Source: Drosophila persimilis (Eukaryota > Arthropoda > Insecta > Diptera > Drosophilidae). From it: DNA of 64,000 nucleotides. Shown here one piece after another: positions 38,925-48,030 of this stretch (position 1 is the stretch's first letter; each line of letters opens with the position of its first letter). The notes under the pieces were generated by a model. The model was not told where the DNA came from. It did not search any database and saw nothing but the letters and a program-made list of their open reading frames with translations. The stretch lies in the NCBI RefSeq assembly GCF_003286085.1, contig NW_020825426.1:186001-250000 (forward strand). Reading direction: 5' to 3'. The position numbers and the translations under genes were made by a program.

Positions 38925-41900
38925 TTATAGATTGCTTCGCTTATATGCTTCCAGAGGGCGTGTCTTTCGGTGTGCGCCTTTCCACCATTGGCGCACTGGA
39001 CGGCGGTGAAATTTCAGGTGACCTGGGAGCGGTCTGAGTAGATGCCCCGTGACGTCATTGGACTGCTGCAACTGCCATGGATCGAGCATTAGGCCAATGA
39101 GAAGAAGATTCACCAGTGGCTGCTGTAACTGTCGGACAGGCCTTCGTTGGATGCTGGATATACTGCGGTGCGGATTTGGCGAGCCAGTCAAAAGGCGATT
39201 CCAGGGACGGAAGTGTGCACCGGCAATGGACGAGGCCCGTGCAGAAGGGAGCATTGCAGCCGGCTCGCTGCGCCCAGCCAGAGGATTCGCAACAGGATAG
39301 CTGGCCACCGGATGGACTACTCGCCTCCGCTTTCGTCGTGGATTCACCAGGAGGCCGTCAGTAGCTGTGCCGTTTGCCTGTAGATAGAAGTAAGCAGAGT
39401 TATTGCCATCCAGATTGGCATTGATGATTTGTCGTCTTCTTTCAGGTTTTGGAGTAGAGATAGGCTGCTGCAGGCTGCGAAGCGGATTCGGAGAAGTTGC
39501 CAGAGAGTCATTCCGGATACGCAGGTCAATCCCGGCAGTAGGCGAGGCCCTTATAGAAGATGGCGTGGGAGGCCGCTCGCTGCAGGCAGCCATAGGAATT
39601 ACAGCAGGACGGCAGGCCAACGGATGGACTGCTGGGCGCCAGATTTGCCTTGGATGCACCAAGAGGCCGTCAGTAGCTGTGATATTTGCCTGTAAATAAA
39701 GGTAAGCAGAATTATTGCCATCCAGGTTGGCATTGATGATATTTTGTCTTCTTTCAGGTTTTGGAGTGGCCATAGCTTTTGGTTGTGCAGCTTCTACACA
39801 CACAGATGAGGCTTCCTGGTGCGGATTTGTGCAGGCTCGGCTTTCTTCGGCGGCAAATGCTGCGTCCATCTCGTCGTCGAGTTCCTTCTCAAGTTGCTGC
39901 TGCAGGGACTTCATCTGCTCTTCGAGAAGCTGCTCTGGAGTAGGCGGAGGGAGTTCGTGCGGTTCAAGCGGAGTCATTATGAGCCTTTGTATGTATTCAG
40001 GTTCAAAACGAATCTTCTGTGCCATTTCTAATCGATTCATTTCTCCTCTTCTGAGACATTGCGCCATACAATTAACCCAGATTATTGAGGGTCTCTCCTG
40101 CGGGATACCAAGGGCTATGCAACGCTCTTGTTCAAGGCGTTTCCGTTCGACAAGTGCTTCCTTGGCTTGGGACTCCCGGAGTTGGCGCTGTTGTTCAATT
40201 TCAAGCTGCTCGTGCCTGATTAAAGTTGGCAGCAGTAGTTGTTGTTGTGCTGCCTGCTGCAGGAGTTGTTGTTGGAGAGGCCGAAAGTGAGTTTCCAGCT
40301 GCTTTGTGTATCTTGGCCGGTCAAGCCTTTGAGGAATGAATGGCTGCATGATGAGTCTTTTTGCTTCCAGATTTGGATGGCGAAATAGTGAAGCTGCTAG
40401 TCTGCCGCTGGCTTTATCAAAGGTTTCTTCTGCAGAGTCAATGTTGTGTGCATCTCGGATAACTTGATTTCTTGTGTACCTGCTAGCCTTCACGATTTTC
40501 CGTAGGAGTTGGTTCTGTGCGCTTTCTACCCTGCAAAATTGTGATTCGCATACCAATGCTCCCCATACAGGTAAGGCATATTGCCATATTGGGGCGATTA
40601 ATTGCTTATATATAACCATTTTGCATCTTTTAGATAGCCGGCTCTGATGACCAATGATCCAGTTCAGTCTTATGGCTGCTGCTCTCACTCGAATTGCTAA
40701 CTGGGTGGTATGGGCATGTAGCACAAGTTTCCTGTCCATTATCAAGCCTAGATAGCGATGCCTTGGCTTACTTTTGATTGCTTCGTTGTACATTTTTGGC
40801 GATAGCTCACCTATGCCATTTGCAATCGATCGCCTTGTGTAGAGGACATGGACCGTTTTGCTGGTATTAAGGCTGATGCACCATTTGGAAGCCCAGGCAG
40901 TGAAGTGTTCAAGATAGCACTGATTTGTTCTAACCGCTGTACTGGCTTCTTTTTTAGCACATAGGATGATTGTGTCATCTGCGTAAGTAGAAAGCATCAT
41001 GTTGTTGTATATATTCGACTCAATTCTTTCATTTTGTTCTGACAGGTGCGGTAGCGGCATATCCGACGTGAAGACTGTGTAGAGTACAGGGCCGAGGACG
41101 CTACCCTGGGGCACTCCTGCGCAAATCCTTCCAGGTCTCGAGCGTATTCCATTGTTTCCGTTTACAATAAATGTTCTATCTGCTAAGTAACTTTTTAAAA
41201 CGTTGTAATATGTAAACGGGAGTAGCTTCGCTAGCTTAAGTAGTAGACCATTATGCCAAACTCGGTCAAAGGCTTCGCTCACGTCGATAAATACAGCAGA
41301 ACAAAATAACTGTTTCTCATATGCATCAAGAATATACTGTGTAACGCGTGCCAGTTGTTGCTCCGTGCTGTGCTCTCTCCTGAATCCAAACTGATGAGAG
41401 GGAATAGCCTTCTCAAAGTCTTCGCATTCAAACATCCTTTCCATGAGCAAGGTTTCAAAGATTTTAGAGAAGCCAGCCAAAAGGCTAATCGGTCGATAAG
41501 AGCCAACTTCATTTGCATTTTTGCTCGGTTTTTTAATCATTGTAATAGCAGCACATTTCCATTGTTTGGGGAAATGGCCATGTCTCAAGATGCAATTGTA
41601 AATATTTGTCAAATGAATAATTACCTTTTGAGGTAGCGCTTTAATGACTCTGTTGTTTATTTGGTCCATGCCAGGAGCCTTTTTGTTTTGCAGAGATTTG
41701 ATTTCCATCATAACTTCATTGGGGGAAATAGGCCTGAACGGGAGTCTATTTACATCGTATTCCCGCCCAAATTGTTGCCTCTGAAGCCAGGCAGGTTTAG
41801 TTGTTAAGCGTTTGAGCTGCGCTATTTCATTACACTCCATAACTACGCTATTTCTAAATTCGTCAGAGTTTATGAGTTTTGGTGTGAATCTTTCTTCTAA

Positions 41901-43316
41901 ATGTGAAACAAAAGCTTCAGCTTTCTCCTCGCTACTCTTTGTCCACCTATAGCCTTCTCTACTACCACTACTGCTGGGAATTTTCAATGGCCAGTTTGGT
42001 TCTGGCTGCCTCTTTAAAGTGTTTGTTAAGCGCCATAGTTTTTGCATTCTGTAACGATCTTGAGCGTCTACTTTTTTGAAAAGGTTATTGATCTGGTTAT
42101 TTTTAGCCTTACGAAGGGCCTTTTTTAGCCGATGATTTGCTGCGTTGTATAACCTTCGCGTCTCCAAGGTGGGTCTGCGCATGTGCTCCCTTTTATGCTG
42201 CCATTTGAGCCTTAATAGTTTCTGTGTTTTCCTATCTAGTGGTAGTTGCCCTGTGCGTGGGTGAGAACGCGGATTTATTAGTGAAGTTGCAGCCGCCGCT
42301 GCATTGTAGATGTTTTGATTTAGAATGTCGATCGCATCCTCAATGTCTTCTCCTGAGTTTATTTCCATGTTGAGATTGATACGCTGCGATAGGAAATCTT
42401 GGAATTTTTTGACATTTGCTTTGCTTGGTAGAAGTCGGCGCTTTGTTACCGGGACTGTCGTTGAGCCATTGATGCCCAGGTTAATGAAGATAGGAAGATG
42501 GTCTGATTGCAGGTCAACTGCTGAATAGGTGTGAATTCTGTCATAGTTTATGCCAGCATATACTGCCAAATCGATAGCGGAGGGCCTTTTTCTTTGATCA
42601 AATGGGTAGTGTGTGGCTCCCCCAGTGGCCAACACATTTAAGCAGGTGTTTGCATGGATCGTGTTCATTAAAACTCTGCCTCTTTTACAGGATCGCACAT
42701 TTCCCCACCATGGGTGCTTAGCGTTCCAGTCCCCGCAAACTATAAATTTGGAGCCATAACAGAGTTCGCTCATGTACTTGAATAACCTTTTGAAGTGCTG
42801 CTCCGTCCAGGTGATAGTTGGCGGGCAATATATTGGCGCTAGAGCAATGACCTCATTATTGTTAGTGGTTAATGCGATGGGAGCACACTGCAAGAAATTT
42901 TCTGTAATTGGTTCAAGTGCAATGTGCTTGAGACCAGTTTTGACATAAATGGCTACTCCACCTTTCCTTCTGGAGGAAGGGTGTGAGGCAGTATACAGTA
43001 CGTAGTCTTTTATGGTTAGATTGTCTGTTATTGTGGTAGTAGGGTCATTTGTGGTTATGCGGGTTTCAATAACCATCATTATGTCCACGTTATTACGCTG
43101 CATAAATAGTTCTAACTCCAAAATTTTGTTTTTTAGACCACAGGCGTTCCAATAAACGATTTTGAGAGAGCTGTTGTACTGGGCGCCTGTAGTAGCAGTA
43201 GTGGTATGAGCTAAGTTATTTGTATTTACATTTATGGTGGTAGTAGCTAGAGAATTGGCTGTATTGTTGGCCGAAATAGTGTTTGTAGTATACGGTATTT
43301 CGGCGTAATTATTCAT
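38925..43316 (-). CDS. pol: Pol: endonuclease-reverse transcriptase with long C-terminal extension, family 3 (1463 aa)
   Basis: The APE-type endonuclease (about 48-275) shows WNACGL, GDWNAK (195-200) and SDHLP (271-275). The reverse transcriptase shows RPISLLAGFSKIFE, AFDRVWHNGL, GVPQGSVLGPVLY and catalytic YADD at 778-781; WQYALPVWG follows. Beyond about residue 1000 there is a 460-aa extension not found in family 2: a Gln/Glu-rich probable coiled coil, then two tandem 104-residue repeats beginning near 1184 and 1288 (PKPERR, IINANLDGNNSAY, DGLLV). The start overlaps the gag stop by 8 nt (ATGAATAA), which suits termination-reinitiation. The frame is intact. Confidence 0.92.
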   Translation of the reverse strand: MNNYAEIPYTTNTISANNTANSLATTTINVNTNNLAHTTTATTGAQYNSSLKIVYWNACGLKNKILELELFMQRNNVDIMMVIETRITTNDPTTTITDNLTIKDYVLYTASHPSSRRKGGVAIYVKTGLKHIALEPITENFLQCAPIALTTNNNEVIALAPIYCPPTITWTEQHFKRLFKYMSELCYGSKFIVCGDWNAKHPWWGNVRSCKRGRVLMNTIHANTCLNVLATGGATHYPFDQRKRPSAIDLAVYAGINYDRIHTYSAVDLQSDHLPIFINLGINGSTTVPVTKRRLLPSKANVKKFQDFLSQRINLNMEINSGEDIEDAIDILNQNIYNAAAAATSLINPRSHPRTGQLPLDRKTQKLLRLKWQHKREHMRRPTLETRRLYNAANHRLKKALRKAKNNQINNLFKKVDAQDRYRMQKLWRLTNTLKRQPEPNWPLKIPSSSGSREGYRWTKSSEEKAEAFVSHLEERFTPKLINSDEFRNSVVMECNEIAQLKRLTTKPAWLQRQQFGREYDVNRLPFRPISPNEVMMEIKSLQNKKAPGMDQINNRVIKALPQKVIIHLTNIYNCILRHGHFPKQWKCAAITMIKKPSKNANEVGSYRPISLLAGFSKIFETLLMERMFECEDFEKAIPSHQFGFRREHSTEQQLARVTQYILDAYEKQLFCSAVFIDVSEAFDRVWHNGLLLKLAKLLPFTYYNVLKSYLADRTFIVNGNNGIRSRPGRICAGVPQGSVLGPVLYTVFTSDMPLPHLSEQNERIESNIYNNMMLSTYADDTIILCAKKEASTAVRTNQCYLEHFTAWASKWCISLNTSKTVHVLYTRRSIANGIGELSPKMYNEAIKSKPRHRYLGLIMDRKLVLHAHTTQLAIRVRAAAIRLNWIIGHQSRLSKRCKMVIYKQLIAPIWQYALPVWGALVCESQFCRVESAQNQLLRKIVKASRYTRNQVIRDAHNIDSAEETFDKASGRLAASLFRHPNLEAKRLIMQPFIPQRLDRPRYTKQLETHFRPLQQQLLQQAAQQQLLLPTLIRHEQLEIEQQRQLRESQAKEALVERKRLEQERCIALGIPQERPSIIWVNCMAQCLRRGEMNRLEMAQKIRFEPEYIQRLIMTPLEPHELPPPTPEQLLEEQMKSLQQQLEKELDDEMDAAFAAEESRACTNPHQEASSVCVEAAQPKAMATPKPERRQNIINANLDGNNSAYLYLQANITATDGLLVHPRQIWRPAVHPLACRPAVIPMAACSERPPTPSSIRASPTAGIDLRIRNDSLATSPNPLRSLQQPISTPKPERRRQIINANLDGNNSAYFYLQANGTATDGLLVNPRRKRRRVVHPVASYPVANPLAGRSEPAAMLPSARASSIAGAHFRPWNRLLTGSPNPHRSISSIQRRPVRQLQQPLVNLLLIGLMLDPWQLQQSNDVTGHLLRPLPGHLKFHRRPVRQWWKGAHRKTRPLEAYKRSNL
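39390..39445 (+). other. Candidate antisense intron in pol repeat, unit 2
   Basis: Plus-strand GTAAGC donor, a pyrimidine tract and TTTCAG acceptor; 56 nt, near the lower limit for fly introns. Equivalents: 47088-47143, 48980-49035 and 53782-53837. Confidence 0.4.
39702..39757 (+). other. Candidate antisense intron in pol repeat, unit 1
   Basis: GTAAGC donor and CTTTCAG acceptor, 56 nt, exactly 312 nt from the previous one. The antisense exon between them would be 256 nt. Equivalents: 47400-47455 and 49292-49347. In sense these bases code for the conserved NANLDGNNSAY part of Pol, so sequence conservation alone does not prove splicing. Confidence 0.4.
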
Positions 43317-45705
43317 TTACAATGTCATTAGCGGTGGAAATAGTTTGTCCTTTATTTGAGATAATAAAAGTATGCAATAGATCTATAAGGGCATCCATTT
43401 TTTTGCCCATTTCACTTACAAGGAGAAGATTTTGGTGCACTACCTGCATTAGCTGGTCATTCACATATGGGGCCCCAGGCTGCTGGTATAGCTGTGGTTG
43501 GGGGGCGTGCTTCTGTGACTCTCGCTGCTGTTGTTGATGCCCACGAGAGGAGGAGTGTGGCCTGCTGATGCTGTTGCCCTGAAGGTCATCGGATGGTTGA
43601 TTTTTGTTGCTAAAAGGCTGGAGGTTTGGCGTCTTATTAGTGTACCGGCTGATGGTGGGCTGTTGGGAGTTGTTATGTTGTTGCTGCAGGTTAGCCGGCG
43701 CAGGCTTTTGTGTCTTTCGCTGCTGCTGGTGATGCCCGCGAGGGGCCCTGCTGATGTTGCTTTCCTGCTGGCCAACGGACAGTTTATTGTTGTTGCTGAA
43801 AAGTTGACTAAAAAGCTGGCGTTTTGGGGCCTTGTTAATGTTCTGGCTGTTGGTCGGCTGGGAGCTGTTGTTGTTGTGCTGCTGCTGCTGCGTGTTTTGG
43901 TGTGGTTTAGGTAGGTGGTGTTTTTGTTTTCGCTGCTGCCATCTCAAGCTTTTGTTTATTTCCCCGCTGTAAGCTGCATTCTGCCGAGTGGAGTTGGTGT
44001 TCTTCTGGTGCTGCCAGTTTGTCCGCTTTTGTTTTCCAATAGCAATGTGCGCCCGGTAGGATTTGAGTGTTGCCTGGGCTTGCTTAAACGCCTTGCAGCC
44101 CCTATAGCTGGCAACATGTCCTTCCCCACAATTGGCACATTTAGGATTTGGGATCTTAGCCTCGGCGCACGCTGTGGATGGGTGTGCCCCGGCACATTTT
44201 TGGCAAACAAAAGCTCGGCGACAGTAATTTTTACTGTGGCCAAAGCATTGGCAGCGGTGGCATTGAACAGGGTCAATGCGTCTCATTTGTCGTTCAACTG
44301 AAATTTCCTGGTTTCCCATAGTAGTCAGTGATAAGATTTTGTCATTACCATTGTCTAAGGTTGGTTCCAATTCAACTTCAAACATGTTTAACGGCTTGCG
44401 GCTGCGCCTATGTTTAATTACATTTACATAACGCACTGAAAGACCCATCTCGCCGATTAATTTGCGTATCCAATCGCAAGGAGTAGAGTGATGCAGATTT
44501 CTCAAGATGATACGGTAGCCACGTTCCTTGCGCAGCTGGTGTGTATGCATATTTATATTGTCTGCATCAAGTTTGGCCATGACTCTGTTGTAGGTTTCCA
44601 TATCGCCGCAGTCCAGTTTAATTTTGTTACCCCTTACACTGGTAGTGGTAAATTTATTTTGTTCCCCTGGTGCGTTGTTAAGGGATTCTATTAAAGGCTG
44701 TATGTTAGAAACGTCATGCAGATAGATGGCTGGTATTTTAGTTTCTGTGATAGGCCGTTGAGGTTCCTTCTGGTCTGCTGCCTTGTATTGTTGCTGCTGA
44801 TGCGGCAACTGACCCTGATCCTGCAGGTGGCTCTGCTGAGTTTGCTGCTGTTGCTGTTGTTGCTGCTGACCCAAGGCTGAGTCACCTGGTGTCTCTGCGG
44901 CGTCATCCCGTGTGTATGGATCCATTTCCATAGCTTCGCTGGGATGTCTGCTTTCTCCTGCATCGACTGTTGCTGCCGTCGCAGTTTTGGAAAGAGTTTT
45001 GGCCAGTTTGGCCGCAATAGTGGGCCCAATATTCATTTTAACCGCCTCCATCACTATAGCAGCAGTGACAGATTGGGGACGCTTGGGTCGGGACAGAGTC
45101 AAGGGCAATACTTTCCTTATTTTACTGCATAGGGGGCCTGGTTTTGTGGCCGGAGTTGTACTATGCCGGGCATCTCCTACTCGGTAGTTATTGCCTGCCT
45201 TTGATATAGGGTTCTTTGCAGTAGATTTGGGAGTTGAAGCCACACGCGGCCTGTGCGGTGGCGTGGTTGTCAAAGGATTTAGTCTGGTTTCTACTTTATT
45301 ATTTTTGTCCATTGTACTCTGGCCAGGGGACTTGTTGTTGTTGTCGTTTATTTGGGTATGATTAGTGGTCCCGTCGCTGAGGGTTGATATACTGGATACC
45401 ATTGGAGAGCAGTCCATAGTGGCGTTAGGCGAAGAAAATTCAGAGTTGCAGATGCTAATTGCATCTTTGTTGGTATTTAGATCAACTTTTTTCCCCTTAA
45501 CCTCATATTGCACGCTTTCCACCCGCGCATCAATTGCATTTGCATTTGAATTTCCTACCGCACTTGGCTCAGCAGCCGGTGTATGCGGGGGAGATGGCTG
45601 CGTTTGAGGGGGAAATAAATCATTTGAAATTGAGTGATTCTCTTTCTCACACATATCCCGGTTTGATGCCATGTTGATAGTATTTGTTTTAAGGCGGGGT
45701 TTCAT
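43309..45705 (-). CDS. gag: Gag protein, family 3 (798 aa)
   Basis: This is a TART-like Gag. It has an Asn/Ser/Thr-rich N-terminus, a basic part (about 150-225), a poly-Gln tract (about 277-310), a PRE_C2HC-type region (about 335-470) and three zinc knuckles from about residue 481 (CHRCQCFGHSKNYC, CQKCAGAHPSTAC, CANCGEGHVASYRGC). A Gln/Asn-rich C-terminal third contains an imperfect repeat around NINKAPKRQLFSQ and YTNKTPNLQPFS. A short helix-prone end follows. An in-frame ATG at 45672 could also be used. It is only distantly similar to the family 1 Gag outside the knuckles and PRE_C2HC region. Confidence 0.9.
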   Translation of the reverse strand: MKPRLKTNTINMASNRDMCEKENHSISNDLFPPQTQPSPPHTPAAEPSAVGNSNANAIDARVESVQYEVKGKKVDLNTNKDAISICNSEFSSPNATMDCSPMVSSISTLSDGTTNHTQINDNNNKSPGQSTMDKNNKVETRLNPLTTTPPHRPRVASTPKSTAKNPISKAGNNYRVGDARHSTTPATKPGPLCSKIRKVLPLTLSRPKRPQSVTAAIVMEAVKMNIGPTIAAKLAKTLSKTATAATVDAGESRHPSEAMEMDPYTRDDAAETPGDSALGQQQQQQQQQTQQSHLQDQGQLPHQQQQYKAADQKEPQRPITETKIPAIYLHDVSNIQPLIESLNNAPGEQNKFTTTSVRGNKIKLDCGDMETYNRVMAKLDADNINMHTHQLRKERGYRIILRNLHHSTPCDWIRKLIGEMGLSVRYVNVIKHRRSRKPLNMFEVELEPTLDNGNDKILSLTTMGNQEISVERQMRRIDPVQCHRCQCFGHSKNYCRRAFVCQKCAGAHPSTACAEAKIPNPKCANCGEGHVASYRGCKAFKQAQATLKSYRAHIAIGKQKRTNWQHQKNTNSTRQNAAYSGEINKSLRWQQRKQKHHLPKPHQNTQQQQHNNNSSQPTNSQNINKAPKRQLFSQLFSNNNKLSVGQQESNISRAPRGHHQQQRKTQKPAPANLQQQHNNSQQPTISRYTNKTPNLQPFSNKNQPSDDLQGNSISRPHSSSRGHQQQQRESQKHAPQPQLYQQPGAPYVNDQLMQVVHQNLLLVSEMGKKMDALIDLLHTFIISNKGQTISTANDIVNE

Positions 45706-45709
45706 TGGT

Positions 45710-45900
45710 ATTGGTGTAAAATTACAGGGCGCGAGTAATCTTATGAGTATTAGAGCTATTCAGCGCACACGGATTTATATTAACGCGTATACGTTTACAT
45801 AGACGATGTATTGGTGTGTAATTTGGCGCGAAAAGTCTTGTAAGTATTAAGCTATTCAGCGCATACAAATGTATGTTAATGCGTATACGTTTACATACAC
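45710..45900. repeat. 100-bp imperfect tandem repeat in family 3 5' UTR
   Basis: Two units begin with attggtgt, share ggcgcga, gctattcagcgca and gcgtatacgtttacata, and are diverged by scattered changes. The second unit is slightly shorter. Confidence 0.65.
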
Positions 45901-45951
45901 GGAACAAACACTCGCAATACTTATACATGCGCGTCGGGTTTTACATAAAAA

Positions 45952-45971
45952 AATTTTACCACGGTAAAATT
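45952..45971. repeat. Inverted repeat in family 3 5' UTR
   Basis: Two 9-bp perfect arms (aattttacc and ggtaaaatt) lie 2 nt apart. They could be a protein-binding palindrome or an RNA hairpin. Confidence 0.45.
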
Positions 45972-46120
45972 AGTCAGAAAATAAAAACGCTCACGTACGA
46001 ACAGCTTTGAAAAACGTTAACAAATTGTGTGGACAATTAGGGCGATTTAATTATAATTGATTTTATTAATTGTGTGTTTTTTAGAGTTTTTGTTATTTTT
46101 CAGATTTATTAGTTTTGTTG

Positions 46121-48030
46121 TTTTTTTTTTTTTTTTTTTTTGTGTTTGTGTGTCGACGGCGCGAGCACAATAAGACTGATTGGCCACAGTGACCCTCAGC
46201 TAATTTTATTTGTTTTCGCAATTTACATTTGAACGCATTTACAAATATTTTTTAACGGCTGTTATTTAACAGCTGAACCACTAATTACACATGGTTGGGA
46301 CATTTAACTTTACATTACAAGAAATCAAGACACTCCGGCAACAACGTGCATTTGTTTACATTTGGAAATTGCATTGTAAGTATTAAAAATTATAAATTTA
46401 ACAAATATAAGCTATATTAATTATAATTTCTTTGCCCATTTAATTACAGCGGACGTATATGTATATAGGTATGGACCTCTATCATCAGCTCACTGGATGG
46501 AATTGGGTCTGTACAAGTTGGCTTGAGCAGGTGTCAAAACAATGGACCCGGTGATTTCATCAGGCTGCTGCAACCTCAGGGGAAGTATAAAGCCGCACCG
46601 TAAGTGAGTAAGTATTTGATTTTTATAGATTGCTTCGCTTATATGCTTCCAGAGGGCGTGTCTTTCGGTGTGCGCCTTTCCACCATTGGCGCACTGGACG
46701 GCGGTGAAATTTCAGGTGACCTGGGAGCGGTCTGAGTAGATGCCCCGTGACGTCATTGGACTGCTGCAACTGCCATGGATCGAGCATTAGGCCAATGAGA
46801 AGAAGATTCACCAGTGGCTGCTGTAACTGTCGGACAGGCCTTCGTTGGATGCTGGATATACTGCGGTGCGGATTTGGCGAGCCAGTCAAAAGGCGATTCC
46901 AGGGACGGAAGTGTGCACCGGCAATGGACGAGGCCCGTGCAGAAGGGAGCATTGCAGCCGGCTCGCTGCGCCCAGCCAGAGGATTCGCAACAGGATAGCT
47001 GGCCACCGGATGGACTACTCGCCTCCGCTTTCGTCGTGGATTCACCAGGAGGCCGTCAGTAGCTGTGCCGTTTGCCTGTAGATAGAAGTAAGCAGAGTTA
47101 TTGCCATCCAGATTGGCATTGATGATTTGTCGTCTTCTTTCAGGTTTTGGAGTAGAGATAGGCTGCTGCAGGCTGCGAAGCGGATTCGGAGAAGTTGCCA
47201 GAGAGTCATTCCGGATACGCAGGTCAATCCCGGCAGTAGGCGAGGCCCTTATAGAAGATGGCGTGGGAGGCCGCTCGCTGCAGGCAGCCATAGGAATTAC
47301 AGCAGGACGGCAGGCCAACGGATGGACTGCTGGGCGCCAGATTTGCCTTGGATGCACCAAGAGGCCGTCAGTAGCTGTGATATTTGCCTGTAAATAAAGG
47401 TAAGCAGAATTATTGCCATCCAGGTTGGCATTGATGATATTTTGTCTTCTTTCAGGTTTTGGAGTGGCCATAGCTTTTGGTTGTGCAGCTTCTACACACA
47501 CAGATGAGGCTTCCTGGTGCGGATTTGTGCGGGCTCGGCTTTCTTCGGCGGCAAATGCTGCGTCCATCTCGTCGTCGAGTTCCTTCTCAAGTTGCTGCTG
47601 CAGGGACTTCATCTGCTCTTCGAGAAGCTGCTCTGGAGTAGGCGGAGGGAGTTCGTGCGGTTCAAGCGGAGTCATTATGAGCCTTTGTATGTATTCAGGT
47701 TCAAAACGAATCTTCTGTGCCATTTCTAATCGATTCATTTCTCCTCTTCTGAGACATTGCGCCATACAATTAACCCAGATTATTGAGGGTCTCTCCTGCG
47801 GGATACCAAGGGCTATGCAACGCTCTTGTTCAAGGCGTTTCCGTTCGACAAGTGCTTCCTTGGCTTGGGACTCCCGGAGTTGGCGCTGTTGTTCAATTTC
47901 AAGCTGCTCGTGCCTGATTAAAGTTGGCAGCAGTAGTTGTTGTTGTGCTGCCTGCTGCAGGAGTTGTTGTTGGAGAGGCCGAAAGTGAGTTTCCAGCTGC
48001 TTTGTGTATCTTGGCCGGTCAAGCCTTTGA
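46121..48030 (-). mobile_element. Family 3 (TART-like) element, copy 2, 5'-truncated
   Basis: It has a 21-T tail (46121-46141), the 3' UTR and the last third of pol. The 5' end stops in pol (aagcctttga) and joins the 3' end of copy 3 (tttgtgtttgtgtgtcg). Confidence 0.92.
46623..48030 (-). pseudogene. pol: Pol C-terminal fragment, family 3 (about residues 996-1463)
   Basis: It contains the whole Gln/Glu-rich extension and both 104-residue repeats, but no endonuclease or RT. The frame continues into the copy 3 3' end to an ATG at 48113, giving a possible 496-aa chimera that is the extension domain on its own. One Cys-to-Arg type difference from copy 1 is seen near 47531. Confidence 0.85.

Larger units (their letters stand above)
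39150..39773. repeat. 312-bp tandem repeat in pol C-terminus, family 3
   Basis: Two copies 312 bp apart encode the paired 104-residue repeats of Pol. On the plus strand each carries the same intron-like segment (39390-39445 and 39702-39757). A period divisible by three keeps the pol frame open. Confidence 0.75.
38441..46120 (-). mobile_element. Family 3 (TART-like) element, copy 1, complete
   Basis: A 7.7-kb element with 5' UTR (45706-46120), gag (45705-43309), pol (43316-38925) and 3' UTR (38441-38924). The 3' end is unlike that of families 1 and 2. The tail is short (tttgtggttgtg). Its 5' end meets the 21-T tail of copy 2 (46121-46141). I see no long copy of the 3' UTR in the 5' UTR, unlike the non-terminal repeats of D. 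melanogaster TART. Confidence 0.9.
45706..46120 (-). other. Family 3 5' UTR
   Basis: A 415-bp leader. It holds two imperfect repeats of about 100 bp (45710-45809 and 45810-45900), then an inverted repeat (45952-45971), and AT-rich sequence to the end. The other three copies are truncated, so it is seen once only. A promoter is likely here or in the neighbour's 3' end, but no clear core element can be named. Confidence 0.65.

Noticed and set aside
38902-38930. 29-nt GTAAGT...TATAG segment on the plus strand in the family 3 3' UTR
   Set aside because: It is too short for any known fly intron. The donor might be used with a later acceptor such as 39017, but this is not supported further.
38441-46120. 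Long terminal repeats or target-site duplications around the pol elements
   Set aside because: No direct repeats flank any element; the ends are a tail on one side and a free or truncated 5' end on the other, as expected for non-LTR elements added to chromosome ends.
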